NCBI RefSeq assembly: GCF_903181435.1
Contig: NZ_CAEUHO010000001.1
Location: forward strand, 186,001 to 250,000
DNA: 64,000 bases
Direction of reading: 5' to 3'
Source: Bacteroides acidifaciens
GTDB taxonomy: Bacteria; Bacteroidota; Bacteroidia; Bacteroidales; Bacteroidaceae
This document shows positions 8,652-18,133 of the stretch, piece by piece. A model generated the notes under the pieces. It saw only the letters and a program-made list of their open reading frames with translations. It ran no database searches and was not told the origin of the DNA. The translations under genes and the position numbers were made by a program. Each line of letters starts with the position of its first letter. Position 1 is the stretch's first letter.

Positions 8652-9015
8652 ATGATGTGATGTTAGTATGGTTTTGTTTTACTTTTAGCAGGTCTTTCTG
8701 GGCAACCATTTGCGGGATTACCTTCAGAAGGACAGGAGTGAGCAGGATACAGATACTCAACGTTATAAGCAGAGTCCAATCGCTTGTCCCTCTTGCTGTC
8801 TTTTATTACAGGATTCGGGCGCAAAGATACTTGATTAATTGGAATAAAACGGGGAAGATGGAAAAATAAAAAGGTGGCTACGTAAAGCGAAAAAAAAGAT
8901 TGAGTGTCGATTCGGTTATTGCAAAAGAGAATGTCAGAAATATAAATAGCGCGGATAACACAGGTTTTCGACATTCTTAAACCGGCATTATCCACGTTAT
9001 TTATCTTACTTACAT
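8652..9015. other. Intergenic region with a long folB leader
   Basis: No gene with a credible start is seen. CAAAGATA at 8822-8829 reads TATCTTTG on the minus strand and is a good -7 element for folB, giving a leader of about 160 nt. Within that leader one minus-strand frame stays open (ending at 8663) but has no ATG. A near DnaA-box word (TTATCCACG) occurs at about 8990-8998, alone. Confidence 0.45.
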
Positions 9016-11697
9016 CTATTTTTCAGGATTTCTCCCTGTATATTTAATCAGCTCGCGTATCTTATCATTGAATGCATGCGCTTTCATCAACTGTTCCAAT
9101 GTGATATGCATCCGGTACCGCCAATAATTTCTTGGGTTGGACGGAACGTTGATCCGTTCTTCCTGCACATTCGGATTTCTCAATTTTCCGTCTATGGACA
9201 ACCAGTCCTGGAAAGACAAGATGCAGAGAATCGAGTTGCTGTTAAGATGGTTGCGTACAATCTCTTCGCACAATTCAGGAGTCGCGACAGCAGGAGCAAT
9301 ACCGTAATGTCCCAATATCGTGTTGTAATACCGTTGTGTCTGTTGATAGTCCTCTTCCCACCAGCCGCGTAGCGTAGACATATCATGCGTGGAAATTGTG
9401 CAGACAGACCGATACGGATATTCATCCAAATGCCCGAACTCATGCATCGGGTTCTTGGGCATCCGCTGAATCTCCAGGCTGAGGATGCGTAAATCGTTCA
9501 TTACTGACGCTACGCAAGCGGGAATCATTCCCAAATCTTCTCCACATACCAACATACGGGTGGATTGTGTTAATTGTGGCAATTTCTTCATCGCCTGCTG
9601 ATACCAGAACTCATTGTGGCGGTGATAATAATATTGGTCGTAGAGTTTATTGAACGCATTCTTATCCTCTTCGCCCAATGACCGGAAGATAAAATCACGT
9701 TGTACGCCAATGCGGGGATGGTATTTGCCTTCCTCTTTTTTGTCCGGCACAAACAAGACATCACTGATTAAAGAATACAATCCATCCCGGATCCAAATAC
9801 TGTCCTCGTCGTTTTTCCCGGCAAAGAATTGTTTCACTTCCTGTTGCGTTTCAAATCCCGGCTTCATGCAATAAATCCCAGGTTCATCAGTCAATTGGAG
9901 AAAATCTTGTTTCACAAGATGGGTATAAGGACCGAATAACTGTCCGAGGAATGACTCATGGATAAATGGTTTCAGATATTCTTCCCGGAAGGTAAAACCG
10001 TAACTTTCTATCTCTTCCCGGCTCATAGGCAAAGAAGGGACAAACTGCCCTAGTAATCCGTGTACGGCATGCATCGGTATTTCCCAAATACGGAAGAATC
10101 CGAGAATATGGTCGATCCGGTAGGCGTCAAAGTATTCTGCCATTTTCTGAAAACGTTTCATCCACCAGCGGTATCCGTCTTTTTCCATCACGTCCCAGTT
10201 GTATGTGGGGAATCCCCAATTCTGTCCGTTGACGGAGAAATCATCGGGCGGAGCGCCTGCCTGTCCGTTCAGGTTAAAATAATGAGGCTCGGTCCAGGCT
10301 TCCACACTGTTGCGACTGATGCCTATAGGAATATCCCCTTTCAATACAACACCGTTCTCGCGGGCATATTTAGTTGCCGCCAGTAATTGCAGATGCAGAT
10401 GATACTGGATGAAATAATATAGTGCGATATGCGGATAGTCTGCCGTCTCCGGTTGGCACATCTTTTCTATTTCCTGTGCATTGTAAACCGAAAATTTCGG
10501 CCATTCACGGAAATTAGGTGTCCGGTAAGCGTCACGCAGATAGCTGAAGGCAGCATAAGGCTGCAACCACTCCTTGTTAGCTACAAAGAATGCCTTAAAC
10601 CCTTTAGAAGCCAGCACCTTCTCGCCTTCCTGCCGGAAGATTAAACGGAAGAACTCCCACTTGGTCTGATTGACTGCTTCATAGTCAATGGCAGTCAGGT
10701 TGTTCAATTCTTTTTGTTTCTTGCTGAATCCGGCGGCGACCTCTTTGTCTTTCAATGTTCCCATCTGTCTCAAATCAGCATACATCGGATGGAAAGCATA
10801 AATAGAAATGCTATTATAAGGATAAGAGTCCGTCCATGCATGCGTCATGGTCGTGTCGTTAATAGGCAAAATCTGGATAACTTTCTGATGCGTACATACA
10901 GCCCAGTCGATCATACGTTTCAAGTCACCGAAATCGCCGACTCCGAAACTCCTCTCTGATTTCAGCGAGAATACAGGAATGGCAATGCCGGAGCCTTTCC
11001 ATGCCGGAATATCAAAATAAGCATACCGGTCGGAAATCACGAGCGTTTCGTTCGTTTTTATTTCTGGGTCTGCCAGATAGCGGTTAGGGTTCTTTTCCCA
11101 GCATTCCACTGTCTTCTCCTGCTTGTTGTAAAGAACAAACTTATATTCCAGCGGATATTTGAGTTTACTGGCATCCAGTTCCACTTGCCATTCCGGGAAG
11201 TTGGCATCACTCATCAGAACAGCATTTTCCGGATTCCAGTTGCCTAATGCCTTCTGGTTGCCACAAATTCCCAGGCAGTAATCCTTGTTAATTCGCGGAG
11301 CATAAGCTTTGATAACCAGTCCTTTCTTATGACCTTGCGGAATACTTTCTCTTTCGGGATGCGCTAATAAAGCTTCCGTAAAAGCGGAACTGTAAAAATA
11401 TAGTTGCTCGGGAATGTTTTTCCAGCAGTCGTTGATTCTGTATTTCTTCCTGGGAACACCGGATAAGAAAATACATCGTGGGAAGTTGTCCCATTCTTTG
11501 CGGGTAACAATTCCGTTTTGTTCTATCTGGTAGTTATAATGGATAATCAACCCTTCTTGGGGAACTTCAAGCTCCAGTTCTGCTGTCCAGTATATGCCAT
11601 CTGTAGTGTGCATGGGGACAGATTCCGCAGACAAGCCGGCAAGCCTCACTTCTTCCCCCCAGTTGGTGCGATATTCGATGTTAAATGATAAAATCAT
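9016..11697 (-). CDS. malQ: 4-alpha-glucanotransferase (amylomaltase, GH77) with starch-binding N-terminus
   Basis: An 893-residue GH77 enzyme that transfers alpha-1,4-glucan segments between maltodextrins in the cytoplasm. Two N-terminal CBM20-like domains cover about residues 1-270 (for example LGICGNQKALGNWNPENAVLM). The GH77 core follows: SFGVGDFGDLKRMIDW, QILPINDTT, the nucleophile region FDAYRIDHILGFFRIWEIP, the acid/base region LVCGEDLGMIP and STHDMSTLRGWW. The CBM20 plus GH77 form is usual for Bacteroides and plants' DPE2. No signal peptide is present. It stands alone, transcribed toward folB. Confidence 0.93.
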   Translation of the reverse strand: MILSFNIEYRTNWGEEVRLAGLSAESVPMHTTDGIYWTAELELEVPQEGLIIHYNYQIEQNGIVTRKEWDNFPRCIFLSGVPRKKYRINDCWKNIPEQLYFYSSAFTEALLAHPERESIPQGHKKGLVIKAYAPRINKDYCLGICGNQKALGNWNPENAVLMSDANFPEWQVELDASKLKYPLEYKFVLYNKQEKTVECWEKNPNRYLADPEIKTNETLVISDRYAYFDIPAWKGSGIAIPVFSLKSERSFGVGDFGDLKRMIDWAVCTHQKVIQILPINDTTMTHAWTDSYPYNSISIYAFHPMYADLRQMGTLKDKEVAAGFSKKQKELNNLTAIDYEAVNQTKWEFFRLIFRQEGEKVLASKGFKAFFVANKEWLQPYAAFSYLRDAYRTPNFREWPKFSVYNAQEIEKMCQPETADYPHIALYYFIQYHLHLQLLAATKYARENGVVLKGDIPIGISRNSVEAWTEPHYFNLNGQAGAPPDDFSVNGQNWGFPTYNWDVMEKDGYRWWMKRFQKMAEYFDAYRIDHILGFFRIWEIPMHAVHGLLGQFVPSLPMSREEIESYGFTFREEYLKPFIHESFLGQLFGPYTHLVKQDFLQLTDEPGIYCMKPGFETQQEVKQFFAGKNDEDSIWIRDGLYSLISDVLFVPDKKEEGKYHPRIGVQRDFIFRSLGEEDKNAFNKLYDQYYYHRHNEFWYQQAMKKLPQLTQSTRMLVCGEDLGMIPACVASVMNDLRILSLEIQRMPKNPMHEFGHLDEYPYRSVCTISTHDMSTLRGWWEEDYQQTQRYYNTILGHYGIAPAVATPELCEEIVRNHLNSNSILCILSFQDWLSIDGKLRNPNVQEERINVPSNPRNYWRYRMHITLEQLMKAHAFNDKIRELIKYTGRNPEK

Positions 11698-11763
11698 ATA
11701 TATTAGATTTTGATTGAATATTTAAGACACTGCAAGTATAAGACATTTTTTTGAATAAAAAAT

Positions 11764-11789
11764 AAAAGGAGCCCTCGCGGACTCCTTTT
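11764..11789 (-). terminator. Terminator of the ribonucleotide reductase gene
   Basis: Hairpin AAGGAG.CC/GG.CTCCTT with a four-base loop; on the minus strand it is followed by TTTTATTTTTT. It lies 40 bases after the nrdJ stop. Confidence 0.8.
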
Positions 11790-11828
11790 AACCTTTTGTT
11801 TATATATTAATTAACATACGTAAGATGT

Positions 11829-14366
11829 TTATCCGCATCTGGAAGCACCGCAACTTGTGCAGATCAGGCAACCTTCCTGATAAATCAAAGTTTCATTACC
11901 GCAGTTCGGACATTTCTTACCTTTGGCTTCGGTTCCATCTTGAATATACTTCTTCAAGGCACGTTCCACGCCATTTTTCCAGGTGTTAATATTTTCGCTA
12001 TTCAATTGCAGAGAGCCTACTAGCTTGATAACCTGCTCAATCGGCATCCGGTAGCGAAGCACTCCCGAAATCAATTTCGCATAGTTCCAATATTCCTTGT
12101 TAAACTTCTCTGACAATCCTTCGATAGTTGTCTTATATCCGCGTTTGTTCTCAAATTGGAAGTCGTAACGTTTCGTACCGTCCTCGTCAACGTTCTTGAT
12201 GATACGTCCGGAAGTTATGCTCTTGGGCAACAGGATACCTTCGTCATCATCCTGCAAACCGGTGAAGATTTCATAAGGATGTCCGTCCAGTAAGCCGACG
12301 AAAGCCACCCATTTCTCCTTGTTATTCTGGAAACGCACTACGTCAGCTTCCAAAATTCTCGGACGTACTTCTACCACTGTAGGCGGTTTGCAAGGAGGCA
12401 ATTCTTCTTTCTTTTTCGACTTGGTGGAAATCAATACACCGGAACGTGAACCGTCACGATATACGGTACAGCCTTTACAACCGGATTTCCATGCTTCTAC
12501 ATACAAGCGGTTCACCAAATCCTCGTCTACGTCATTCGGCAGATTGATTGTCACGCTGATGGAGTGGTCTACCCATTTCTGGATTCTTCCCTGCATCTTC
12601 ACTTTCATCAACCAGTCGACGTCGTTGGAAGTAGCTTTATAGTAAGGAGATTTAGCCACCAGTTCGTCAATCTCTTCCTGTGTATAACGTCTCGCAGGGT
12701 CGTAGCCGTTCGCTTCCATCCACGTAACGAATTTGTGGTGGAATACGATATATTCTTCGAATGCGTCTCCGGTTTCGTCAACAAAGTCTACATGTACATT
12801 TGTGTCGTTCGGATTCACCTTTCTTCTACGCTTGTAAACAGGCAAGAATACAGGCTCGATACCCGAAGTTGTCTGAGTCATCAGACTGGTTGTTCCGGTA
12901 GGAGCAATAGTCAGACAAGCGATATTACGACGTCCGTACTTCTTCATATCTTCGTACAGTGCCGGATCAGCTTCCGCCAAACGTTGGATGAAAGGATTGT
13001 TCTGTTCACGTTTGTTATCGTATATCTCGAAAGCACCACGCTCTTTCGCCATCTCTACCGAAGAACGGTAAGCACCGAGAGCTACTGCCTTGTGCACTTT
13101 TTCAGAAAATTCCGTAGCTTCTTCCGTTCCGTAACGCAGTCCCAAAGCGGCAAGCATATCTCCTTCGGCAGTGATACCTACACCGGTACGGCGACCCTGT
13201 CCGCTCTTCTTATATATCTTGTCCCAAAGCACACGTTCTGCACGTTTCACTTCGTCGTTTTCCGGGTCTTCATCAATTTTCATCATGATGCGCTCGATCT
13301 TCTCCAGCTCAAGGTCGATGATATCGTCCATGATACGTTGAGCCAAAGCTACGTGCTTTTGGAATAAGTCAAAATCGAAGTATGCATCCGGCTTGAAAGG
13401 ATTAACTACATACGAATATAGATTGATTGCCAACAAGCGGCAAGAGTCATAAGGACACAAAGGAATTTCACCACATGGGTTAGTCGATACGGTTTTGTAA
13501 CCCAAGTCGGCATAACAGTCGGGCACAGACTCGCGGATAATCGTATCCCAGAACAATACACCCGGCTCTGCTGACTTCCATGCATTATGAACAATCTTCT
13601 TCCATAAAGTAGAAGCGTCGATTTCTTTGGTGAATACGGGATCGGCAGAGTCGATAGGATACTGCTGTACATAAGGCTTTTCATCTACGGCAGCCTGCAT
13701 GAAAGCATCGTCCAGTTTTACCGATACATTTGCTCCGGTTACCTTTCCCTCTGTCATTTTGGCGTCGATAAAGGCTTCCGAATCCGGATGTTTGATAGAC
13801 ACGCTTAGCATCAATGCGCCGCGGCGTCCGTCCTGAGCAACTTCACGGGTCGAGTTAGAATACCGTTCCATGAATGGGACAAGGCCTGTGGAAGTCAGTG
13901 CGGAGTTTTTGACGGGAGAACCTTTCGGGCGGATATGTGACAAGTCATGACCTACGCCACCACGTCTTTTCATTAATTGTACCTGTTCTTCATCGATTTT
14001 GATGATAGCGCCGTAAGAATCGGCAGCGCCATCTACACCGATAACGAAACAATTGGATAATGATGCAACCTGGTAGTCGTTGCCGATTCCTGTCATCGGG
14101 CTACCTTGGGGAACGATGTATCTGAAGTGATCCAGTAAATCGTACAGCTCTTTTGCTGTAAGTGCATTCGGATACTTTGATTCGATGCGTGCCACTTCAT
14201 TAGCAATTCTCCAATGCATCTCTTCCGGAGACTTTTCATAGATATTTCCGAAAGAATCCTTTACTGCATATTTGTTTACCCAAACCCTTGCAGCAAGCTC
14301 GTCGCCTTGAAAATATCGTAAAGATTCTTCGTAGGCTTCGTCATAAGAATAAATTTGTTTTTCCAC
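11829..14366 (-). CDS. nrdJ: Adenosylcobalamin-dependent (class II) ribonucleotide reductase
   Basis: An 845-residue class II ribonucleotide reductase. It reduces ribonucleotides using a thiyl radical made from adenosylcobalamin, so it needs B12 but no oxygen or radical-storing subunit. Seen: RRGGVGHDLSHIRPKGSPV, the active-site NPCGEIPLCPYDSCRL with its radical cysteine, TAPTGTTSL-like IAPTGTTSLM, and a C-terminal cysteine-rich segment (CPNCGNETLIY and CTSCGASRCG) of zinc-ribbon type that also carries the redox-shuttle cysteines. The promoter element TAGCTTTG is at 14441-14448 on the minus strand, leaving a 75-base leader. No riboswitch is seen before it. Confidence 0.93.
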   Translation of the reverse strand: MEKQIYSYDEAYEESLRYFQGDELAARVWVNKYAVKDSFGNIYEKSPEEMHWRIANEVARIESKYPNALTAKELYDLLDHFRYIVPQGSPMTGIGNDYQVASLSNCFVIGVDGAADSYGAIIKIDEEQVQLMKRRGGVGHDLSHIRPKGSPVKNSALTSTGLVPFMERYSNSTREVAQDGRRGALMLSVSIKHPDSEAFIDAKMTEGKVTGANVSVKLDDAFMQAAVDEKPYVQQYPIDSADPVFTKEIDASTLWKKIVHNAWKSAEPGVLFWDTIIRESVPDCYADLGYKTVSTNPCGEIPLCPYDSCRLLAINLYSYVVNPFKPDAYFDFDLFQKHVALAQRIMDDIIDLELEKIERIMMKIDEDPENDEVKRAERVLWDKIYKKSGQGRRTGVGITAEGDMLAALGLRYGTEEATEFSEKVHKAVALGAYRSSVEMAKERGAFEIYDNKREQNNPFIQRLAEADPALYEDMKKYGRRNIACLTIAPTGTTSLMTQTTSGIEPVFLPVYKRRRKVNPNDTNVHVDFVDETGDAFEEYIVFHHKFVTWMEANGYDPARRYTQEEIDELVAKSPYYKATSNDVDWLMKVKMQGRIQKWVDHSISVTINLPNDVDEDLVNRLYVEAWKSGCKGCTVYRDGSRSGVLISTKSKKKEELPPCKPPTVVEVRPRILEADVVRFQNNKEKWVAFVGLLDGHPYEIFTGLQDDDEGILLPKSITSGRIIKNVDEDGTKRYDFQFENKRGYKTTIEGLSEKFNKEYWNYAKLISGVLRYRMPIEQVIKLVGSLQLNSENINTWKNGVERALKKYIQDGTEAKGKKCPNCGNETLIYQEGCLICTSCGASRCG

Positions 14367-14440
14367 GATTCAATTTATGCTAAATCTGATTTTTAATAAG
14401 TAATGTGTAGAAGTTTACTTATCGTCAACAAATGTAGCTG

Positions 14441-14448
14441 CAAAGCTA
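14441..14448 (-). promoter_or_regulatory. Promoter -7 element of nrdJ (TAGCTTTG)
   Basis: Minus-strand match to TAnnTTTG, 75 bases upstream of the nrdJ start. Confidence 0.5.
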
Positions 14449-14630
14449 AGAATGTTTTTTTATCTATCAAAATAAAAATGAAACAATTTATTAACAGGTT
14501 GCAGGTTTTCTATTTGTGCGCGTTAAGTATTTGATAAACAGATAAATTTTATTTTTGTTCAAAGGTTAAAGTTTTCCAAAAAGAAAACTATTCTTTTCTA
14601 TCAGTGTGGTGGAATAGTTTTTTCTTTTTA

Positions 14631-14638
14631 TATCTTTG
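14631..14638 (+). promoter_or_regulatory. Promoter -7 element of the nitroreductase gene (TATCTTTG)
   Basis: A perfect TATCTTTG only 12 bases before the ATG at 14651, so the transcript has an extremely short leader. Confidence 0.6.
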
Positions 14639-14650
14639 CAAAAAAAAGAT

Positions 14651-15394
14651 ATGTTTGAAACCGTAAAGAACAGAAGAACAATCAGGAAATACCAGTCGAA
14701 GGACATTGCTCCTGATTTGTTAAATGATTTGCTTGAAACCTCTTTCCGTGCTTCTACGATGGGTGGGATGCAGCTTTATAGTGTGATTGTCACTCGCGAC
14801 GCTAAAATGAAGGAAAAACTTTCGCCCGCTCATTTTAACCAGCCGATGGTAAAAAATGCGCCGGTGGTACTTACTTTTTGTGCTGATTTCCGTCGATTCA
14901 GCAAGTGGTGTGAGCAGCGGAAAGCGGTGCCGGGCTATGATAATTTAATGTCTTTTATGAATGCGTCCATGGATACTTTGCTGGTTGCGCAGACTTTCTG
15001 CACGCTGGCAGAAGAGGCAGGACTCGGCATTTGTTATCTGGGAACCACTACTTACAATCCCCAAATGATTATTGATACTCTTCAACTCCCCGAACTGGTG
15101 TTCCCTCTCACCACGATAACAGTAGGCTATCCCGACGGTATTCCTGCGCAAGTAGACCGCCTGCCTTTGGAAGCCGCTGTGCACGAAGAGAAATATCACG
15201 ATTATACGCCGGAAGAGATAGACAAACTCTATGCATATAAAGAATCATTGCCGGAAAACAAACAATTTGTCGAAGAAAATAAAAAAGAAACTTTGGCTCA
15301 AGTCTTTACAGACGTGCGTTATACAAAGAAAGATAACGAATTTATGTCTGAAAATCTATTGGAAGTACTCCGCCGACAGGGATTCTTGAAATAA
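14651..15394 (+). CDS. Nitroreductase family protein (NfsA/FRP-like)
   Basis: A flavin-dependent NAD(P)H oxidoreductase of 247 residues. The N-terminal FETVKNRRTIRKYQSKDIAPDLL is the FMN-phosphate binding motif of the family; LGICYLGTTTYNP and the KYHDYTPEEIDKLY tail match the NfsA/FRP subgroup. The ATG at 14651 is chosen over the upstream TTG at 14636, which lies within the promoter. Likely substrates are quinones or nitro compounds. It is a single-gene unit. Confidence 0.88.
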   Translation: MFETVKNRRTIRKYQSKDIAPDLLNDLLETSFRASTMGGMQLYSVIVTRDAKMKEKLSPAHFNQPMVKNAPVVLTFCADFRRFSKWCEQRKAVPGYDNLMSFMNASMDTLLVAQTFCTLAEEAGLGICYLGTTTYNPQMIIDTLQLPELVFPLTTITVGYPDGIPAQVDRLPLEAAVHEEKYHDYTPEEIDKLYAYKESLPENKQFVEENKKETLAQVFTDVRYTKKDNEFMSENLLEVLRRQGFLK

Positions 15395-15404
15395 TGATTA
15401 GCGT

Positions 15405-15467
15405 TTAGTGATTAGTGATTAACGCCTTGAAGTATAAATGCGCAGCCTATTAATTACTAATCACTAA
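15405..15467. repeat. Intergenic REP-like inverted repeat
   Basis: A 17-base arm built of repeated ATTAGTG units (15405-15421) pairs with 15451-15467 with one mismatch. The interior holds GCGCAGCCTATT. It sits between the convergent nitroreductase and dnaA genes, and resembles in design the repeat at 42155-42240. Confidence 0.6.
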
Positions 15468-15468
15468 T

Positions 15469-16881
15469 CTAGTTTCTTTTCTTCAGTAACGACTCAATCT
15501 CCTGTACCTCTGCGCTAAAGCTCTTGTCCACCTCTAATTGACCTTTTACGGTCTTGCAGGCGTGAAGTACGGTTGCGTGGTCTTTGTTACCGATGAACTT
15601 TCCTATCTTGGATGTTGAAAAGTCTGTGTGATTTTTGGCGAGATACATGGCAATCTGCCTTGCTTGGACTACTTCCCTCTTTCTGGATTTTGTATGTATG
15701 GCGGTCGGTTCCAAATCAAAATGTTTGCATACTACTTTGAGAATATCATCAATAGTAACAGCCTTTGTTTCGTTATGAACCACGCCATGCACAATGCGTT
15801 GTGCCAAATCCATATCTATTTCCTTATTGAAAATAGTAGAGCGTGCCATGATGGCAATGACGATACCTTCCAAATCGCGTACACTTTCGTTTACATTTTC
15901 GGCAATATAATCGATAACTTCTTCCGGGAATTGTAATCCGTCGCGATGTATCTTATTGCGCAGAATGTTTTTGCGAAGTTCTACGGTCGGTTTTTCCAGC
16001 TCCGCCACCATACCCCATTTGAAGCGGGTAAGTAAGCGTTCCTCAATACCTTGCAACAACACGGGAGCGCGGTCGGAAGTCAATATGAGCTGTTTGCCGT
16101 TTTGATGTAGATGATTGAAGATATGGAAGAAGTTGTTCTGCGTCTTGGTGACACCGGCAAATTCCTGGATATCATCGATAATCAATACATCAATTGTCTG
16201 ATAGAAGTTTATGAAATCGTTCGTCGTATTATTACGTACAGAGTCCGTATATTGTACTTGGAACAAATGTGCCGAAACATACAATACTCTTTTTCCAGGA
16301 TAAATCTCTTTGATTTTCGTGCCTATTGCATTTGCCAAGTGCGTCTTTCCTACTCCGGATGCTCCATAGAGGAACAACGGGTTGAAAGCAGTGCCCCCGG
16401 GTTTTTGTGCTACGGCTTCGGCTACACTTCTCGACAGCTTGTTGCTGTATCCTTCAATGAAGTTTTCGAAGTTATAATTGGGGTTCAAATGCGGGTCCAA
16501 ATCCTGAACGGCAGGAGCCTGTAAGAAACTGGGAGCTTTGTTTCCTCCGACTATGCTTTTGGGAGTAACAGCCGTAGAACGATTGCTTGGTTCGAGATCC
16601 ACGGTTTGAGGCGGAAACGAACTTTTGTCTACCATGACGTTGTACATCAACTTGGTGCCTTCGCCAATGACCTTATACAATGTCTTGCGTATCAAGTCTA
16701 CAAATCTCTCTTCCAGTATCTCATAGAAAAACTGGCTGGGGATTTGTAAAATCAATGTTTTGTCCTCATATTTCAATGGAACAATAGGGGCAAACCAAGT
16801 ATTATATGTCGTTTCAGGAACATTGTCTTTTATAACCTCGAGACAGCGGTTCCAAAGCACGACATGATTTGATTCAATCAT
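15469..16881 (-). CDS. dnaA: Chromosomal replication initiator DnaA
   Basis: A 470-residue DnaA. Domain I covers about residues 1-90 ([23 protein letters not shown]); a variable linker follows; the AAA+ domain has Walker [16 protein letters not shown] and Walker [11 protein letters not shown]; the C-terminal helix-turn-helix domain has the DnaA signature [22 protein letters not shown]. It binds DnaA boxes at oriC and opens the duplex. No cluster of DnaA boxes is visible beside the gene, so the origin is probably elsewhere. Confidence 0.97.
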   Translation of the reverse strand: MIESNHVVLWNRCLEVIKDNVPETTYNTWFAPIVPLKYEDKTLILQIPSQFFYEILEERFVDLIRKTLYKVIGEGTKLMYNVMVDKSSFPPQTVDLEPSNRSTAVTPKSIVGGNKAPSFLQAPAVQDLDPHLNPNYNFENFIEGYSNKLSRSVAEAVAQKPGGTAFNPLFLYGASGVGKTHLANAIGTKIKEIYPGKRVLYVSAHLFQVQYTDSVRNNTTNDFINFYQTIDVLIIDDIQEFAGVTKTQNNFFHIFNHLHQNGKQLILTSDRAPVLLQGIEERLLTRFKWGMVAELEKPTVELRKNILRNKIHRDGLQFPEEVIDYIAENVNESVRDLEGIVIAIMARSTIFNKEIDMDLAQRIVHGVVHNETKAVTIDDILKVVCKHFDLEPTAIHTKSRKREVVQARQIAMYLAKNHTDFSTSKIGKFIGNKDHATVLHACKTVKGQLEVDKSFSAEVQEIESLLKKRN

Positions 16882-17230
16882 AGTAACTTTAATACATTTA
16901 TTAATTAAGCAAAACTTCTACGTTTGCAAAATTGGGAATCTTATTCGGAAAAAACAAATTAGCTTTTTCTTGTTTTTTTCGTGAGAATAATAATGTGTTT
17001 ACTTTCAGTGACTTATATATATCTGTTGTTACACACTATACTGATTCACTCTTGCAAAATTATAAGTATCTGTTTCCTAATATGTTATATATAAAATTCT
17101 GTCCAATTTTCTCCCGTATATGCGTTTGTACGGGAATATTATTTCGGTTTGTAGATAGACATTTGAGAAGCAATGACACGCTTTTCGAAACATATCGTTA
17201 TTTAGATAAAATCTATATAACGATAAAATG
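16882..17230. other. AT-rich gap between dnaA and the MCE gene
   Basis: About 350 very AT-rich bases. No convincing ORF, DnaA-box cluster or hairpin is seen apart from short palindromic words; it must hold the dnaA promoter. Confidence 0.4.
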
Positions 17231-18124
17231 CTACTTGTCTTTCTTACCGAATAATGAGAAGTGGACATAGCGTTTCGGATGCTCTTTCAAGTCTTCCAAC
17301 AAGCTGGCTGCGTTTTCGGTTGTGGCATTCAGATTATTGTATAAAGTAGGGTCGTTGAAGAGCAGTCCGAGGGTATTATCTTTGCTGTTTAACTTCTCTG
17401 TAAGTATTTTTACGTTAGCCAGCGTTTCGTCTATTTTTTTGAAAGTAGATGCATAATCCACTTCTTTCAGATTTCCGCTGATGGCTACGAAGTTATCTCC
17501 GATTGTATTCAGCTTGCTGGTGAGCTGTGGGATATCGTTGCTCATGAGCCCTTTTACTTGTGAGCTGACTACTGCCAGGTTGGCTGTGGTTGTTTCTATC
17601 GAATGTAAAGTGGCGGGGATGCTCTTGTCTCCTAAAATGTTGTTCAGTGAGATAAGGATAGAATCCAGTTTCGGAAGCATTTCCTCAACTTTCGGGATAA
17701 GTTTCGCCGCGCTTTCCATCATTCCGTTGTTCATTGTGCCGGGGATTGTATCACCTACGGCATATTTTTCACGCGGGTTGTTTGCCAGGAGTATGTTCAT
17801 GCGTACACCGCCCATCAATTCGGCTACCAGTTCTGCGCTGCTTCCTTTCGGGATACGCAGTTCCGTGTCCAGTTCTACTTCCACTATTACATTGCCGGGA
17901 TTCGTGTAATCATAATAGATGTCGCGTACGATACCCACCCGTACACCGTCCGCAAAGACCGGGCTCGATTTGGTCAGTCCGTTCACGTTCTGAAATTTGG
18001 CATAGAAATAGCTGGAAGGTTGAAACATATGTATTCCCTTCAGCCAGTTGATTCCATAGATAAGCACACATAGTGCGATGATACCTGCAATACCTATTCT
18101 GACTTCTTTTGTAATGTACTTCAT
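17231..18124 (-). CDS. MCE/MlaD-family lipid-transport protein
   Basis: A 297-residue protein with one N-terminal membrane anchor (VRIGIAGIIALCVLIYGINWL) and a single MCE domain (about residues 35-115: YFYAKFQNVNGLTKSSPVFADGVRVGIVRDI...). The rest is helical, with repeated pairing-type segments to residue 280. MCE proteins bind lipids in the periplasm and work with an Mla-type ABC transporter to keep outer-membrane asymmetry; no such ABC genes are in the window. It lies nine bases after the amidase gene, in the same operon. Confidence 0.88.
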   Translation of the reverse strand: MKYITKEVRIGIAGIIALCVLIYGINWLKGIHMFQPSSYFYAKFQNVNGLTKSSPVFADGVRVGIVRDIYYDYTNPGNVIVEVELDTELRIPKGSSAELVAELMGGVRMNILLANNPREKYAVGDTIPGTMNNGMMESAAKLIPKVEEMLPKLDSILISLNNILGDKSIPATLHSIETTTANLAVVSSQVKGLMSNDIPQLTSKLNTIGDNFVAISGNLKEVDYASTFKKIDETLANVKILTEKLNSKDNTLGLLFNDPTLYNNLNATTENAASLLEDLKEHPKRYVHFSLFGKKDK

Positions 18125-18133
18125 TTTATCTTT

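Noticed and set aside
8663..8995. 110-residue minus-strand ORF MDNAGLRMSKT...
   Set aside because: Its start lies upstream of the folB promoter, composition is not protein-like in the first half, and no domain is seen.
8990..8998. TTATCCACG as a DnaA box marking oriC
   Set aside because: Only one imperfect match, far from dnaA, with no cluster or AT-rich unwinding element beside it.
12564..13367. Long plus-strand ORF (267 codons) opposite nrdJ
   Set aside because: It is antisense to the highly conserved NrdJ coding frame and has no domain or promoter.
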